Below, piece by piece: positions 19,361-28,550 of a stretch of 64,000 nt of DNA. Each line of letters opens with the position of its first letter. The first letter of the stretch is position 1. Made by a program: the position numbers and the translations under genes. The stretch covers positions 1,240,001-1,304,000 of the forward strand of contig NZ_CP117880.1 in assembly GCF_028736175.1 (NCBI RefSeq), read 5' to 3'. This DNA comes from Sphingobacterium oryzagri. Lineage in GTDB: Bacteria > Bacteroidota > Bacteroidia > Sphingobacteriales > Sphingobacteriaceae. A model generated the notes under the pieces. The model was not told where the DNA came from. It did not search any database and saw only the letters and a list, made by a program, of their open reading frames with translations.

Positions 19361-20620
19361 TTATTGAATACGATCTAGTCGAAGCAGATAATCAATTGGA
19401 AATTCAGGACTTAAGAAACGGATTGCTTTTTTGCTACTTAGATCGTAACGCCAAATACTGTGTCGGTTATCCGCGTCATCAATAGCAATATAAAGGTAAT
19501 TGCTTTGATGAATAATATTTTCCTTACGGGTTCCTTTGTCCAGAGGAAGAGGAAGCTTTTCTACCTTTCCGGAAGAGAGATCCGTCAGGAAATAATCAAA
19601 TTGATGAAGTAGGTGATGATTGGAAAAATCAGAAAACTTATCTGCCTGCTCGCTACGCACTAGCGCATGCTGGTTACCCAGATACCAAAAACCGTACGCA
19701 TGGTTGCCAATCTGCTCAAACACATTGATCATATAGTTTCGGTCTACCTCGTCATGACCGCGTTTCCTTCGAAAAATGGCAGTAGGCAGGTGAACGGTGT
19801 TTCCAGCAGCTATTCCAGGGCCACTCATAAAGTACGAATCGCCATTTTCGGCCGTACCGCTGTAAGACTGTATCGTATTAATTCCACCCGGATAGGCAGA
19901 TCGCGTATCTTTTTGTTCGGATAGTAACCGAAGCGAAGCAAAGTCAATCGTACGGTAATACATGCTGTCTACCGTCGTGTAGGAGGAAGAGCCCAGCATT
20001 TTGCTGTAAGCATAAGCTGTCCACAATTTGTTATCGCTATATTGAAGCAAGCCCACACTGAGTATATTAAAGTCGTTTACTGCGGAGGGGATGGGCAATT
20101 CGCCCTCACGGACGAGCGAAAATGTTCTGGTGTCTATTTCATAAAAGCGTGCAGACTCACGCTCTGCATGTATAACATTGCAGAGCAAAAGCGTATCTGA
20201 ATCATTTTTCCAATGGTATTGCTCGATGTTATCATTAGCCAGCTTTATCGAATCCAGCGCCTGCAGGCCATCAAAGTCCACACGATATTGAATTAAGTAG
20301 TCCGTTTGCGGGTTAACCTGGTAAAGATATCCCTTGCGCAAAATGAATTCTCGGTTAAATGCCGCGTGCGGTACAGGAGCGATCGCGATGTGAGACCAGC
20401 TGCTATCGATAAAGATAAAGGTGTTTTTACTCTCTTTACTCGTGAATAAAGAGTAAGCGGGCACAAAGGGTTTGTTCGTTGCTGCCAAGAGTGCTTCTTG
20501 TTTATCTGCGTCGTCTGATGGATTGTGCGATGTATTGCACGAAATCCCGAAGCTGGCTACTGCGAGGGCTAGAAGTGAAGCTAGAAAGAAGGCCGGAGTA
20601 CGGTAGATTAATATGCGCAT
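19361..20620 (-). CDS. diverged DUF4374-like lipoprotein
   Basis: A 419-aa lipoprotein (signal SLLALAVASFGISC). Its layout parallels the DUF4374 protein on the other side of the receptor: HLPTAIFR matches SLPTAMYR, HHLLHQFDYFLTDL matches the WYAAMWEYLIVDV region, and HSIWRYDLSSKKAIRFL matches the final VWEYDSATDKL. I infer a second family member, although identity is low. It starts two bases after the FecR stop and ends 83 bp before the receptor start, so all three are probably co-transcribed. Confidence 0.7.
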   Translation of the reverse strand: MRILIYRTPAFFLASLLALAVASFGISCNTSHNPSDDADKQEALLAATNKPFVPAYSLFTSKESKNTFIFIDSSWSHIAIAPVPHAAFNREFILRKGYLYQVNPQTDYLIQYRVDFDGLQALDSIKLANDNIEQYHWKNDSDTLLLCNVIHAERESARFYEIDTRTFSLVREGELPIPSAVNDFNILSVGLLQYSDNKLWTAYAYSKMLGSSSYTTVDSMYYRTIDFASLRLLSEQKDTRSAYPGGINTIQSYSGTAENGDSYFMSGPGIAAGNTVHLPTAIFRRKRGHDEVDRNYMINVFEQIGNHAYGFWYLGNQHALVRSEQADKFSDFSNHHLLHQFDYFLTDLSSGKVEKLPLPLDKGTRKENIIHQSNYLYIAIDDADNRHSIWRYDLSSKKAIRFLSPEFPIDYLLRLDRIQ

Positions 20621-20622
20621 TA

Positions 20623-21366
20623 TTAGGTCAGGTTAAACTGCTTACGAATGTGCTTGCGCAAAATGGGGGGCAAATACTGCAATTCCTGCTGAGAGAACAC
20701 CATTAGTTTACTCGTGTTCGGATTAGTCGATATATAGTAAACCTGACCTTGCCGAAAATTGAAATCTGTTTCGCCATGCTTATCATGTAGCACAAAATCT
20801 CTTTTCGGCGTAAAAAGTATGTCGCCAGATACCGCAATATTCTCGCTTTGCAGGTTGATGGAGGCAGAGCTGTTTTGGCTGAGCGCTAGCTCAAAGCCAT
20901 CTTCCTCCCAAAGCATCAACGTCTGCTCGGAGTTTGTCGCATTAAAATTATTGGATTGATTATCCGTATTTACGAGCGTCCACCAACCCAGGCAAAGAAA
21001 TACGGCTGCGGCGGCTGCAACGGAAAGCCAGGTTTTTGCTTGTCGGAATGGAGCCTTGCGCAGCACACGATTTGCCGATGGGTGAGAAGGCAAAATGTTT
21101 GCCTGTTGCTTATCCGCATCAGCGTGCTGCATATGGGCACTGATGTTTTGCCAAAGGTCTTGTTTGAGTGCCAGATCCGCTTTTGCCTCTTGCTCTGCAT
21201 GGGTTAAATCATTCTTCAGCTCGCTGACATCGTCTCGGGATAATGATTCATCCAGTGTTAAGTCTTCATCGTCTAACCAAAGTTTTACGATAGCCTGTTC
21301 CTGTTCGGTACATTGACCAAGCTCATAGCGCTCCAGTAATTCTTTGTTGATCTTCAACTTATTCAC
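20623..21366 (-). CDS. FecR-like anti-sigma factor, short
   Basis: A 247-aa FecR-type regulator. The cytoplasmic N-terminus (ELLERYELGQCTEQEQAIV) is typical of Bacteroidota anti-sigma factors, followed by one membrane helix (WLSVAAAAAVFLCLGWWTLV, about 108-127) and a periplasmic FecR domain. At 247 residues it is shorter than usual (about 320-400), so the C-terminal domain that contacts the receptor seems reduced. The start is GTG at 21366, with a TATCTTTG promoter box four bases upstream. The partner sigma factor is encoded 387 bp upstream, an unusually long gap for such a pair. Confidence 0.85.
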   Translation of the reverse strand: MNKLKINKELLERYELGQCTEQEQAIVKLWLDDEDLTLDESLSRDDVSELKNDLTHAEQEAKADLALKQDLWQNISAHMQHADADKQQANILPSHPSANRVLRKAPFRQAKTWLSVAAAAAVFLCLGWWTLVNTDNQSNNFNATNSEQTLMLWEEDGFELALSQNSSASINLQSENIAVSGDILFTPKRDFVLHDKHGETDFNFRQGQVYYISTNPNTSKLMVFSQQELQYLPPILRKHIRKQFNLT

Positions 21367-21752
21367 AGTACAAAGATACTATATATTTGTAAGTTTAGTA
21401 ATGAGTGCGTCGTAATACCTACGCATTAATGTGTACGTAGATAGGCTTAAATTCACGGGATGCGCTGATCTTTATAAACAGCAAAATGCCGCTTCTTTTT
21501 TTGGGCGTATGTATTCTTTTTTCTTTGTATTGCTTCATAGCGATGAAACGATAAAAAGCGACGACTTTCGGCCTCCTTTTAAATTAAGTAAGCATATCCC
21601 CGCCGGGCATGACCACAAGTGTTGGCTTGATCTGTTCATTGAAGAGAAATGGCTGTGTTACATAGACAAAGCCTTGCCATCGCGCACCATGGAAGCGCTT
21701 CATCTTGGCCAACGTTCGCAATCTGCCAGATGCTATGCACAAGATCGAAACA
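21367..21752. other. gap between sigma factor and FecR genes
   Basis: No convincing gene on either strand. A plus-strand open frame (21431-21760) has no recognisable domain or signal. The only signal seen is the TATCTTTG box at 21371-21378. Confidence 0.4.
21371..21378 (-). promoter_or_regulatory. -7 box for FecR operon
   Basis: TATCTTTG on the minus strand is an exact TAnnTTTG match, four bases before the GTG of FecR. No TTTG was seen 19-21 bp upstream, so an alternative sigma factor or an activator may be needed. Confidence 0.5.
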
Positions 21753-22271
21753 TCAGTTAATTCTATTCAACGCCAACCGTAGTGTAGCAAGAGCTTTACT
21801 AATATGGTACTCTACGGCGCGCTCGGAAATGAATAGAAGCCGAGCGATTTCTTTATTGGTCAAGCCTTCATCGCGACTCATCTTAAACACATTTTTGCAC
21901 TGTTTAGGTAATGATTCGATCAGTGCACGAATTTTTCCATTCAGTTCTTTCAACTCCACCTGTTGATCTTCATACTCGCTCTGTGCTGTGTTCAGGATAA
22001 CATCGTGGTGTCGCTGACGCGTTGATTTATTGCGGATATACTCCATTGTTTTAAGTTTTACCGAGCGTAGCAAGTAACGTTCGGCATCTTGTATATCAAG
22101 TGCTTCACGTCTTTCCCACAACGATTTAAAAATATCCTGCACGATCTCTTTGGCATCTTCTTTCTCCGTGGTGATTTTCACGGCAAATGCATACATACGT
22201 TTCCAATACTGCTCGAAAAGCTGTTCGAACGTAGCATGAGTAACTTGTATAGGTGACGTTTGTTGATCCAA
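21753..22271 (-). CDS. ECF RNA polymerase sigma factor
   Basis: An ECF sigma factor with region 2 (FEQLFEQYWKRMYAFAVKI through RYLLRSVKLKTMEYIRNK) and region 4 (LPKQCKNVFKMSRDEGLTNKEIARLLFISERAVEYHISKAL, given here only to locate it by its ends LPKQ and HISK). The frame is open from a TTG at 22289, but a perfect promoter box (TATATTTGC, 22278-22286) overlaps that position, so I prefer TTG at 22271 (172 aa). It is the likely partner of the FecR at 20623-21366, and should drive the receptor genes downstream when its signal is bound. Confidence 0.85.
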   Translation of the reverse strand: MDQQTSPIQVTHATFEQLFEQYWKRMYAFAVKITTEKEDAKEIVQDIFKSLWERREALDIQDAERYLLRSVKLKTMEYIRNKSTRQRHHDVILNTAQSEYEDQQVELKELNGKIRALIESLPKQCKNVFKMSRDEGLTNKEIARLLFISERAVEYHISKALATLRLALNRIN

Positions 22272-22277
22272 GGCAGC

Positions 22278-22286
22278 GCAAATATA
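22278..22286 (-). promoter_or_regulatory. -7 box for the sigma factor gene
   Basis: TATATTTGC on the minus strand is a perfect Bacteroidota -7 element seven bases before the TTG at 22271. It excludes the upstream TTG at 22289 as a start for this transcript. The -33 region is weak. Confidence 0.5.
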
Positions 22287-22337
22287 CAATTATTTAGAAT
22301 TGTTATAAATAATGTTTTCGTTTTTGCGAAGCTATTT

Positions 22338-22592
22338 TTAAGGTACAATCTGAACGGCTTTGCGTCTGGAGGCTGCGGTTTTTTCGGCTACGAGTATACC
22401 TTCTTCACATAGCAATTGAATGTTGCGGTATATTGCCGCATAGCTGTAGCATTTTCCTACAGGATTTAGTTGCATAAAAATATCATCGGCAAATAGCGGC
22501 TGCGGCTGTTCTCGCAGAACATCCAATATAGCCAACTGTGTTTTGTTATAATGCATACGTTGTTTGTTTAATTGCTTGGCAGTTGTGATCAA
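22338..22592 (-). CDS. mini-Fur: isolated Fur-type winged helix
   Basis: An 84-aa protein that matches only the DNA-binding half of Fur: NKTQLAILDVLREQPQPLFADDIF followed by YSYAAIYRNIQLLCEEGIL, the usual Fur recognition-helix pattern (xATVYRNLxxLxxxGLV). The C-terminal dimerisation and metal-binding domain, with its His/Cys ligands, is absent; the protein ends at KAVQIVP. Its ATG overlaps the stop of the upstream receptor gene by four bases, so translation is probably coupled. It precedes the sigma factor gene by about 50 bp. Whether it binds DNA without metal, or interferes with full-length Fur, cannot be told. Confidence 0.75.
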   Translation of the reverse strand: MITTAKQLNKQRMHYNKTQLAILDVLREQPQPLFADDIFMQLNPVGKCYSYAAIYRNIQLLCEEGILVAEKTAASRRKAVQIVP

Positions 22593-24949
22593 TCACCGAA
22601 ACGGTAGCTTAGTGAGATCATGAGCTTTCTGTTGTCGGGATAAGCAGCGTTCCAAATGACCAGATCGCCATAGCTACTTGTGTAGCGAGGATTGCCATTA
22701 CGTATAATGCCGGTAAAGGCGAGCTTGAGCATGGCGCGCTCATTGATCAGTTTTTTTTCCGCAGCAAGGTCTAGTCCATAACGTTCATCTGTGCGCACGG
22801 CGCCTGTAGTCACGCCCGAGTTGTAATACCCGGCTATCTCTGTGCGTATTCCCCAACGCAGTTCCAACGTATGGCGGCTGTTGGCAGACCAACTGGAACC
22901 ATCCGAATCCAGCACGATATCTTCTATCTCGCCGCTGTATCGGTTGTGAAAAGCGTTAACATAATGATTAGCCGACCACCATGAGTTAAAGCGATGATTG
23001 TACATCACACTTGCGCTGTAGTTTTTATAGTTTCCGATGTTCACCGGCCGCGTCAGGTTTTCGCCGGCATTACTTCCCGTGCGCGCGATCCAGTTGATGA
23101 CGTCATATCCGTAGCTCATGCTAAGCGTAGTGATGAGTGCATTTTTGTACGTGTGACCGATCTCGCTGATGTAACTGCGTTCAGGTTTCAGCTCCGGATT
23201 TCCTTCGGAATACGTAAAGGCATCTTCGTATATCCGAAAGGCGTTGATATCGTGGTCGCCCGGCCGCTCAATGCGGCTACTGAATGAGCCCCGAATACTA
23301 TGGTTATCATTGATGTTGTACAATAGAAAGCCGTTTGGAAACAGATCGAAATAACGTTGACGGCTGATGTCAGCGAGCGTCAGTTGATTGGCTTTGATAA
23401 AAGTATACTCGCCACGCAGTCCGGCCTGATATTCGAAACGTTTTATTTTCCCGGAATAGGCCATATAGGCTGCCTGTATATGCTGCGTGTATTGAAACTT
23501 GTTCGAGGTATTTGCATCACGGAGCCATTCGTCGGCACGCAGCGTATCATTGCGTACGTCATTGTCAATAAAGAAATAAGTCGCTTTCCAGCCCATTTCC
23601 AGTTTTGCCTGCTCGCTAAAAGGCTTGCTATAATCCAGCCGTCCGGCGTAGGTGGTATTACTTAACTGCTGTACGTTTGTGCGTGCAGATGTACGAATGC
23701 TGCTGCTTGGTATGTCGTTGATGTCCGTCCGAAAATGGTTGTCATAATCGTTGCTGTGCGGCGCATAGTCAAAGTTGATTTTCAAAAAATGATCTTCACC
23801 GGCATATTTATTTACGTAGTTGACGTTGAAGGTTAGGTTATTAAATTGCTCATCAAAATTGTTTTGTGTATTAGCCAGTTGCCTGATTGAACCGCTGCTT
23901 GTGCTGGTTTCCATATCGATTAGCGCACGGCTGATAAACCGTCCGCGAAGCCAGTGAAAGCTGGCATCGAGCACACCGCCATCCTGAAATTCATAGCTGG
24001 CGCCCGTGCGTAAGCTGTGAAATTTACCCGGACTCAGCTCTTTCGTCTCCTTTTGTCGTTGGGTGGTTTGCAGCTGTCCGCCGCTGAAAAATTGACGTTC
24101 TATACGTGTGCTATCGGCGGAGTATTCTCGTCCTACCGATCCGTTTGCATAGATGTTCAGACCACTCACCTTGTAGTGAATACTTCCGCCTACGGTACCT
24201 TGCGAACGTCGGGTTTGCGATCCGCGCACAAACGCATCACCACCAAATCCATTGCGCTTGTTGCGCTTGGTCACGATATTGATAATACCTGCAGTTCCGG
24301 CGGCATCTTCGCGAGCTGAAGGGTTGCTCATCAGTTCGAGTTTGGAAACATCTGCCGCTTGCAGACCGCGCAAAAGATTTGCCAGCTGCGCGCCGCTAAG
24401 GTAAGTCTCGCGTCCGTCGATGCGCACGTTGGCGCCCGCCCTTCCTTGTATAGAAAAATTCCCTTTGCCGTCTGATACGATACCCGGTGTTTTTTCCAAC
24501 AATTCCAACACGCTATTTCCCTCCGCTAATACGGAGTTCTCCACATTCACGACGAGCTTGTCAACATATTGCCGAATCACGGGCTGTTGGCCGCTTACGG
24601 ATACCGCTGCAATTTCTCTTGTCTCCGCATCGAGATAGATGTACTCGAGATGATGAGGCTGCCCCGCGTTCAGATCCAAATCACGCGATTGATAATTGGC
24701 AAATCCTAAGGCATTAACGTGTAACGTATAACGACCATTTTTGTGGATTTGCAACAGATAGCTACCGTCCGCGCCACTCTGCTCCTGGGCAATGAGCGTA
24801 CTATCTGGTAAATGCAGTAGCATTACAGTGGCGCCGGGAAGCGGCGCCTGGTCGCTGGATAAAATACGGCCTTTGATGGTTGTTTGACCGTGAAGTGTGG
24901 AAACAACAGCTATAAATAATAACGGAAGAAAGCGAAAAGGTAAAGTCAT
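22589..24949 (-). CDS. TonB-dependent receptor-like outer membrane protein
   Basis: A 786-aa outer-membrane beta-barrel protein. A signal peptide (LPLLFIAVVSTLHGQT) is followed by a carboxypeptidase-regulatory-like domain (about 23-105), a plug-like region (about 115-220; VLELLEKTPGIVSDG, GTAGIINIVTKR) and a barrel of the OMP_b-brl_3 type ending in KLMISLSYRFGD. It is the first gene of the minus-strand unit with the mini-Fur and sigma factor. The substrate is not evident; the neighbours suggest a metal or metal chelate. Confidence 0.85.
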   Translation of the reverse strand: MTLPFRFLPLLFIAVVSTLHGQTTIKGRILSSDQAPLPGATVMLLHLPDSTLIAQEQSGADGSYLLQIHKNGRYTLHVNALGFANYQSRDLDLNAGQPHHLEYIYLDAETREIAAVSVSGQQPVIRQYVDKLVVNVENSVLAEGNSVLELLEKTPGIVSDGKGNFSIQGRAGANVRIDGRETYLSGAQLANLLRGLQAADVSKLELMSNPSAREDAAGTAGIINIVTKRNKRNGFGGDAFVRGSQTRRSQGTVGGSIHYKVSGLNIYANGSVGREYSADSTRIERQFFSGGQLQTTQRQKETKELSPGKFHSLRTGASYEFQDGGVLDASFHWLRGRFISRALIDMETSTSSGSIRQLANTQNNFDEQFNNLTFNVNYVNKYAGEDHFLKINFDYAPHSNDYDNHFRTDINDIPSSSIRTSARTNVQQLSNTTYAGRLDYSKPFSEQAKLEMGWKATYFFIDNDVRNDTLRADEWLRDANTSNKFQYTQHIQAAYMAYSGKIKRFEYQAGLRGEYTFIKANQLTLADISRQRYFDLFPNGFLLYNINDNHSIRGSFSSRIERPGDHDINAFRIYEDAFTYSEGNPELKPERSYISEIGHTYKNALITTLSMSYGYDVINWIARTGSNAGENLTRPVNIGNYKNYSASVMYNHRFNSWWSANHYVNAFHNRYSGEIEDIVLDSDGSSWSANSRHTLELRWGIRTEIAGYYNSGVTTGAVRTDERYGLDLAAEKKLINERAMLKLAFTGIIRNGNPRYTSSYGDLVIWNAAYPDNRKLMISLSYRFGD

Positions 24950-25066
24950 CGGGATATTCGAAGTTAGAGGGTTGTTTTTAAAACAATTGAAGCATGCCTT
25001 CGCTAAAAACGAGCGTGCACATGTAAAAATAGTATGGCGTAATCATGCTTGCTGCGCAGTCTGTAG

Positions 25067-25483
25067 TCAATTCTGTAATTTTTCCCATTTGTTTTCGTCC
25101 GGGAATCCGTATTTTTTTGTTTTGAGATGCCATGCGCTCACGACATTTAGAAAGGAATGCCTAACGTACAGCGTTTGCGTTTTTTTATTTAAAGCAATTC
25201 CGAAAGGCAAATTTTTACTGACAGCGATCGAATATGTAATTTGCAAATTCCTACCATCCAATATGTAGATGGAGTATTCAACAGTGCGGTTAAAGGCTGT
25301 GTTCAGACCTGCGACATAAACATTATTGTCGGCTAGTTTGTCGGCTGAATGGTATCCTTCATTCGGCAGAGGTTGTATATGCAATATCTGATAGTTTGCC
25401 TCATTCACATCCTGCTTCTGCGCAAAAGATACGGAAGCTGTCAGCGCAACAGCGGCTAACCGTGGCGATGCTATTTTATGCAT
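25067..25483 (-). CDS. truncated YncE-like beta-propeller protein
   Basis: A 138-aa exported protein (signal VALTASVSFAQ). It resembles the first blades of YncE/quinoprotein-type propellers: DNNVYVAGLNTAF, IYILDGRNLQI, then PFGIALNKKTQTLYV. Typical relatives are about 350 aa, so only the N-terminal third remains and the frame ends in KWEKLQN. The later blades are not present downstream, where the receptor gene begins. It is a probable gene remnant, although a short stand-alone product cannot be excluded. Confidence 0.5.
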   Translation of the reverse strand: MHKIASPRLAAVALTASVSFAQKQDVNEANYQILHIQPLPNEGYHSADKLADNNVYVAGLNTAFNRTVEYSIYILDGRNLQITYSIAVSKNLPFGIALNKKTQTLYVRHSFLNVVSAWHLKTKKYGFPDENKWEKLQN

Positions 25484-25896
25484 GATTAATTTTCTATATA
25501 AAGTTTAACAAAGCCTGAATTATTGGCTTCTTTACAAGAGAGTAGCGTATAGCGTTCATTACCGAAGTCTTATTTAGAAAAAGTCTAGCTAAAATTGGAC
25601 CTTTTCCCAATTGCGATTTTCAATATATTGATTTCCAGATGATCGTATTGATCTAGTGTTTTTCTTTTGTGTTTGAAAAAGAGTCAGATGCTGCTACAGT
25701 ACGCAATCGAAGAAAAAAGCACCAACGAAAATTCGTTCACATACACTGGCTGTTGTGTAGACTTGTCTTTTATCGCTATCTATGCTAAAAAGCGGTTGTT
25801 ACTACGTAGATTTTAAGTAGATGCTTACCTTTTAATCATCTCGCTTATTACCTTATGCTGGATATTTGCGTAAATAACACTTAACTTTAGGTAAAT
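25484..25896. other. intergenic, divergent promoters expected
   Basis: No gene seen. The sequence GATATTTG, about 36 bp before the ATG at 25897, is one base off TAnnTTTG. Confidence 0.4.
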
Positions 25897-26862
25897 ATGA
25901 AGACGTTTATTTTGCTCATTGGATTGCTGGTGGCTATCCAATCGAGAGCCCAAGAAGAGGTTCGTGATTATCGACCATATTACGCCGGTGCTACCTACAA
26001 CGAGTCGGATGTCATTGTCTTGCGCTCGTTCGAACGTTTAGGAACCCGGTATTTCTTTATGGTCGACTGCCATACGCTACAGACGCAAATTATTCCCGCG
26101 AAAAATGTCAAAGCTAAAGTGGATAGTTGGTCTAATTTGAAGGATCGCTACACGACGACACCCTACGTAAAAGCATTGACTGCTGCCCAATCCCAATCTT
26201 TTGCTCTGCAAGATGCCGGTATCGTACACGGTTATCCCAAAGAGCACGGTATAACGCTCACTGTGGATCTTTGTCCGTCGCATAAACCGCTTGACCGCGC
26301 TGTTTTTACAGCACTTATCGCCGAGTTTGCGAAAATAGAAAAGCCGGTTCCAGTTGCACTATCGCTTTCCGGAAGGTTTATGCTTACTCACCTCGAAGAT
26401 CTCCATTGGCTTAAATCGTTAGAAGCTGATGGATATTTGAAAATTACATGGGTAAATCATACGTACAACCACCATTACGAACCCCAAGTGCCGCTTCAGG
26501 AAAACTTCTTATTGAAACCTGGGACGGATATAAATTTTGAAGTGCTGGAGACGGAAATCGCCATGATAACGCAGGGGTTATGCCCGTCGGTATTCTTTAG
26601 ATTTCCAGGGTTAGTTTCCGATAACGCAATAGTGTCGAAAATTACAGGTTTTGGCTTGCTACCCATAGGTAGCGATGCCTGGCTTGCCAAAGGCCAGCAA
26701 TCGGCGCCAGGCAGCATCGTATTAATACATGGTAACGGCAATGAACCGGTTGGTGTGTCGGATTTTATTCATCTTTTAGAATCGAAAAAGGATTTTGTTT
26801 TGCAAAAAGAATGGCTGATGTATGATTTGCGGGAAAGCGTAGCGCATGAATTTGAGGATTGA
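25897..26862 (+). CDS. exported polysaccharide deacetylase family protein
   Basis: A 321-aa protein with a signal peptide (LLIGLLVAIQSRAQ) and a polysaccharide-deacetylase (CE4-like) core. The metal site is visible as Asp124 (TVDLCPSH) and His188/His192 (VNHTYNHH, an H-x3-H motif). FFRFPGL fits motif 3 and PGSIVLIHGNGNEP the late histidine motif. An N-terminal region of about 100 residues precedes the core and is not recognised. It is a single gene, and its substrate (chitin-like, peptidoglycan or another glycan) is unknown. Confidence 0.85.
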   Translation: MKTFILLIGLLVAIQSRAQEEVRDYRPYYAGATYNESDVIVLRSFERLGTRYFFMVDCHTLQTQIIPAKNVKAKVDSWSNLKDRYTTTPYVKALTAAQSQSFALQDAGIVHGYPKEHGITLTVDLCPSHKPLDRAVFTALIAEFAKIEKPVPVALSLSGRFMLTHLEDLHWLKSLEADGYLKITWVNHTYNHHYEPQVPLQENFLLKPGTDINFEVLETEIAMITQGLCPSVFFRFPGLVSDNAIVSKITGFGLLPIGSDAWLAKGQQSAPGSIVLIHGNGNEPVGVSDFIHLLESKKDFVLQKEWLMYDLRESVAHEFED

Positions 26863-27166
26863 ATTCCATTTTGCAGACAGGTATACAAAAATCAACATAT
26901 TATTTAAATTAGGGTATTCAAAAATATAGCATATTAACCTTTGGCGTGTTACAGAAGAAGATTAAAAAAAGTGTTAACGATCAACTATAGATGATTATGG
27001 TACTTATTTGTTCATTTTTCGTCGAGTAAAGCCGATAAAAAGGAAATGTGTTTATAAAAAAAGGTTTTGTCGAGCTTTTTGTATATTCGTGTCATATAAA
27101 CAATTGTTAGCGACAAAAGCAGGTGATCGGGCATAGATCACGGCCAAACGATTATTGACAAACTAA
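26863..27166. other. intergenic, no gene recognised
   Basis: AT-rich, 304 bp. A box-like TATATTCG lies about 80 bp before the next gene, with one mismatch to TAnnTTTG. Confidence 0.4.
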
Positions 27167-27883
27167 ATGAACTGTAGAAACTGTAACGCCGAAGTACATT
27201 CCAAATTTTGTGCGGAATGTGGACAACCTAAAGATCTCAAAAGAATAAACGGACATTATGTAATGCACGAAATTGAACATGTATTGCATTTCGAACGTGG
27301 AATTTTGTATACCATCAGAGAATTGGTGATTAATCCCGGACAAAACATCCGGAATTATCTTTCCGAAAATCGGAGCAGACTTGTAAAGCCGATTATCTTC
27401 ATTATCATCACATCCCTTATTTATTCGATTTTAACCAGTTTTTTTCATATCGAGGAAAAATATGTGCGATTTGAAGGAAACGAAGAAAGTGCGATTGCTA
27501 AAATTTTCAAATGGGTTGAGGGCCATTATGGCTATGCAAATATTATCATGGGCATATTCATCACCATGTGGCTAAAGGTGTTTTTCAGAAAATTTGGCTA
27601 TAATTTTTTTGAAATCTTGATTTTATTATGCTTTGTGATGGGGATGGGCATGTTGATTTTTTCTGTTTTCTCTTTGCTTCAAGGTGTGTTGCATATTCAT
27701 CTAATGAATGTAGGTGGAATTTTAGGCATCGTCTATTGTACCTGTGCTATCGGAAATTTCTTTGGCAAGGAGAGGGGCATTCATTACGTAAGGGCGTTCT
27801 TTGCGTACATCTTAGGGATGATCACTTTCTCTGTTGCAGCTATACTTTTAGGCGTGTTGATTGATATCTTTTTTAAGCATTAG
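27167..27883 (+). CDS. DUF3667 membrane protein
   Basis: A 238-aa protein with an N-terminal zinc-ribbon (CRNCNAEVHSKFCAECGQ) followed by the family motif HEIEHVLHFERGILYTIREL and LVKPIIFIIITSLIYSIL. Four or five membrane helices fill the rest. DUF3667 proteins are common in Bacteroidota; their function is not established. It stands alone, directly before the repeat field. Confidence 0.85.
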   Translation: MNCRNCNAEVHSKFCAECGQPKDLKRINGHYVMHEIEHVLHFERGILYTIRELVINPGQNIRNYLSENRSRLVKPIIFIIITSLIYSILTSFFHIEEKYVRFEGNEESAIAKIFKWVEGHYGYANIIMGIFITMWLKVFFRKFGYNFFEILILLCFVMGMGMLIFSVFSLLQGVLHIHLMNVGGILGIVYCTCAIGNFFGKERGIHYVRAFFAYILGMITFSVAAILLGVLIDIFFKH

Positions 27884-27926
27884 GGTGTAGGGAAGGTTTA
27901 GGTAAGGAAGATTTTTTGCGATATTT

Positions 27927-28170
27927 ATCATTTGTTTCATCGAGGCGATCTTTCGCACGACCCTTCCCACACAAGCCAATTGCCGCGCCGGCTAGAAATT
28001 GTTACAAAAAAAATCTTGTCAGCTTTTTTTATAACAATTTCTCATGCCTTCCCATCGCTCAACCCGCGTCAATTGCTTGTTTTCCATCGCTTGATGAAAC
28101 GTTAATGATGTTGGTCGCGAAGCGTTTAATAACGCTAGCGCTCACAATTTTGCATAACGGTATTAAAAAA
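27927..28170. repeat. hairpin-rich repeat, copy 1 (partial)
   Basis: A partial copy starting at the shared TTTCATCGAGGCGATC and lacking the earlier hairpins. It has the long stem (27995-28041), GAAATTGTTAC plus eight A's opposite seven T's and ATAACAATTTC, with the shared loop TCTTGTCAGC. The following TCATGCCTTCCCATCGC is shared by all copies. Confidence 0.85.
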
Positions 28171-28248
28171 TTGACCTCAAGGAGGTCACATATTTATAGC
28201 AAAAGCTGGTGATTTTGTTTTCGACTCCAGCGGAGTCGTATGTCGGTT

Positions 28249-28520
28249 GATGTCCCTCGCCGGGACGGGGCAATACTTTTTGTCTGGACACAAAAAGTAT
28301 TCAAAAAAGTCCTTGTTTCATCGAGGCGATCTGTCGCACGATCCTTCCCGCACAAACCAATTGCCGCGCAGGCTAGAAATTGTTATAAAAAAATCTTGTC
28401 AGCTTTTTTATAACAATTTCTCATGCCTTCCCATCGCTTGATGAAACGTTGATGACGTTATTCGCATCGCGTTTATTAACGCAAGCGTTCGCAACTTCGC
28501 AAAGCGATATTTAAATCAAA
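28249..28520. repeat. hairpin-rich repeat, copy 2
   Basis: In order: a small hairpin GTCCC-TCGCC-GGGAC; a 10-bp perfect stem TACTTTTTGT/ACAAAAAGTA with loop CTGGAC (28274-28299); the shared TTTCATCGAGGCGATC; and the long stem (28376-28420) with seven A's opposite six T's. Confidence 0.85.
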
Positions 28521-28550
28521 CGGCCTTAGGATTCGAGGGCGTAATCACGG

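Noticed and set aside
21431..21760. 109-aa plus-strand ORF between sigma factor and FecR
   Set aside because: No domain, no signal and it runs into the sigma factor gene from the opposite strand.
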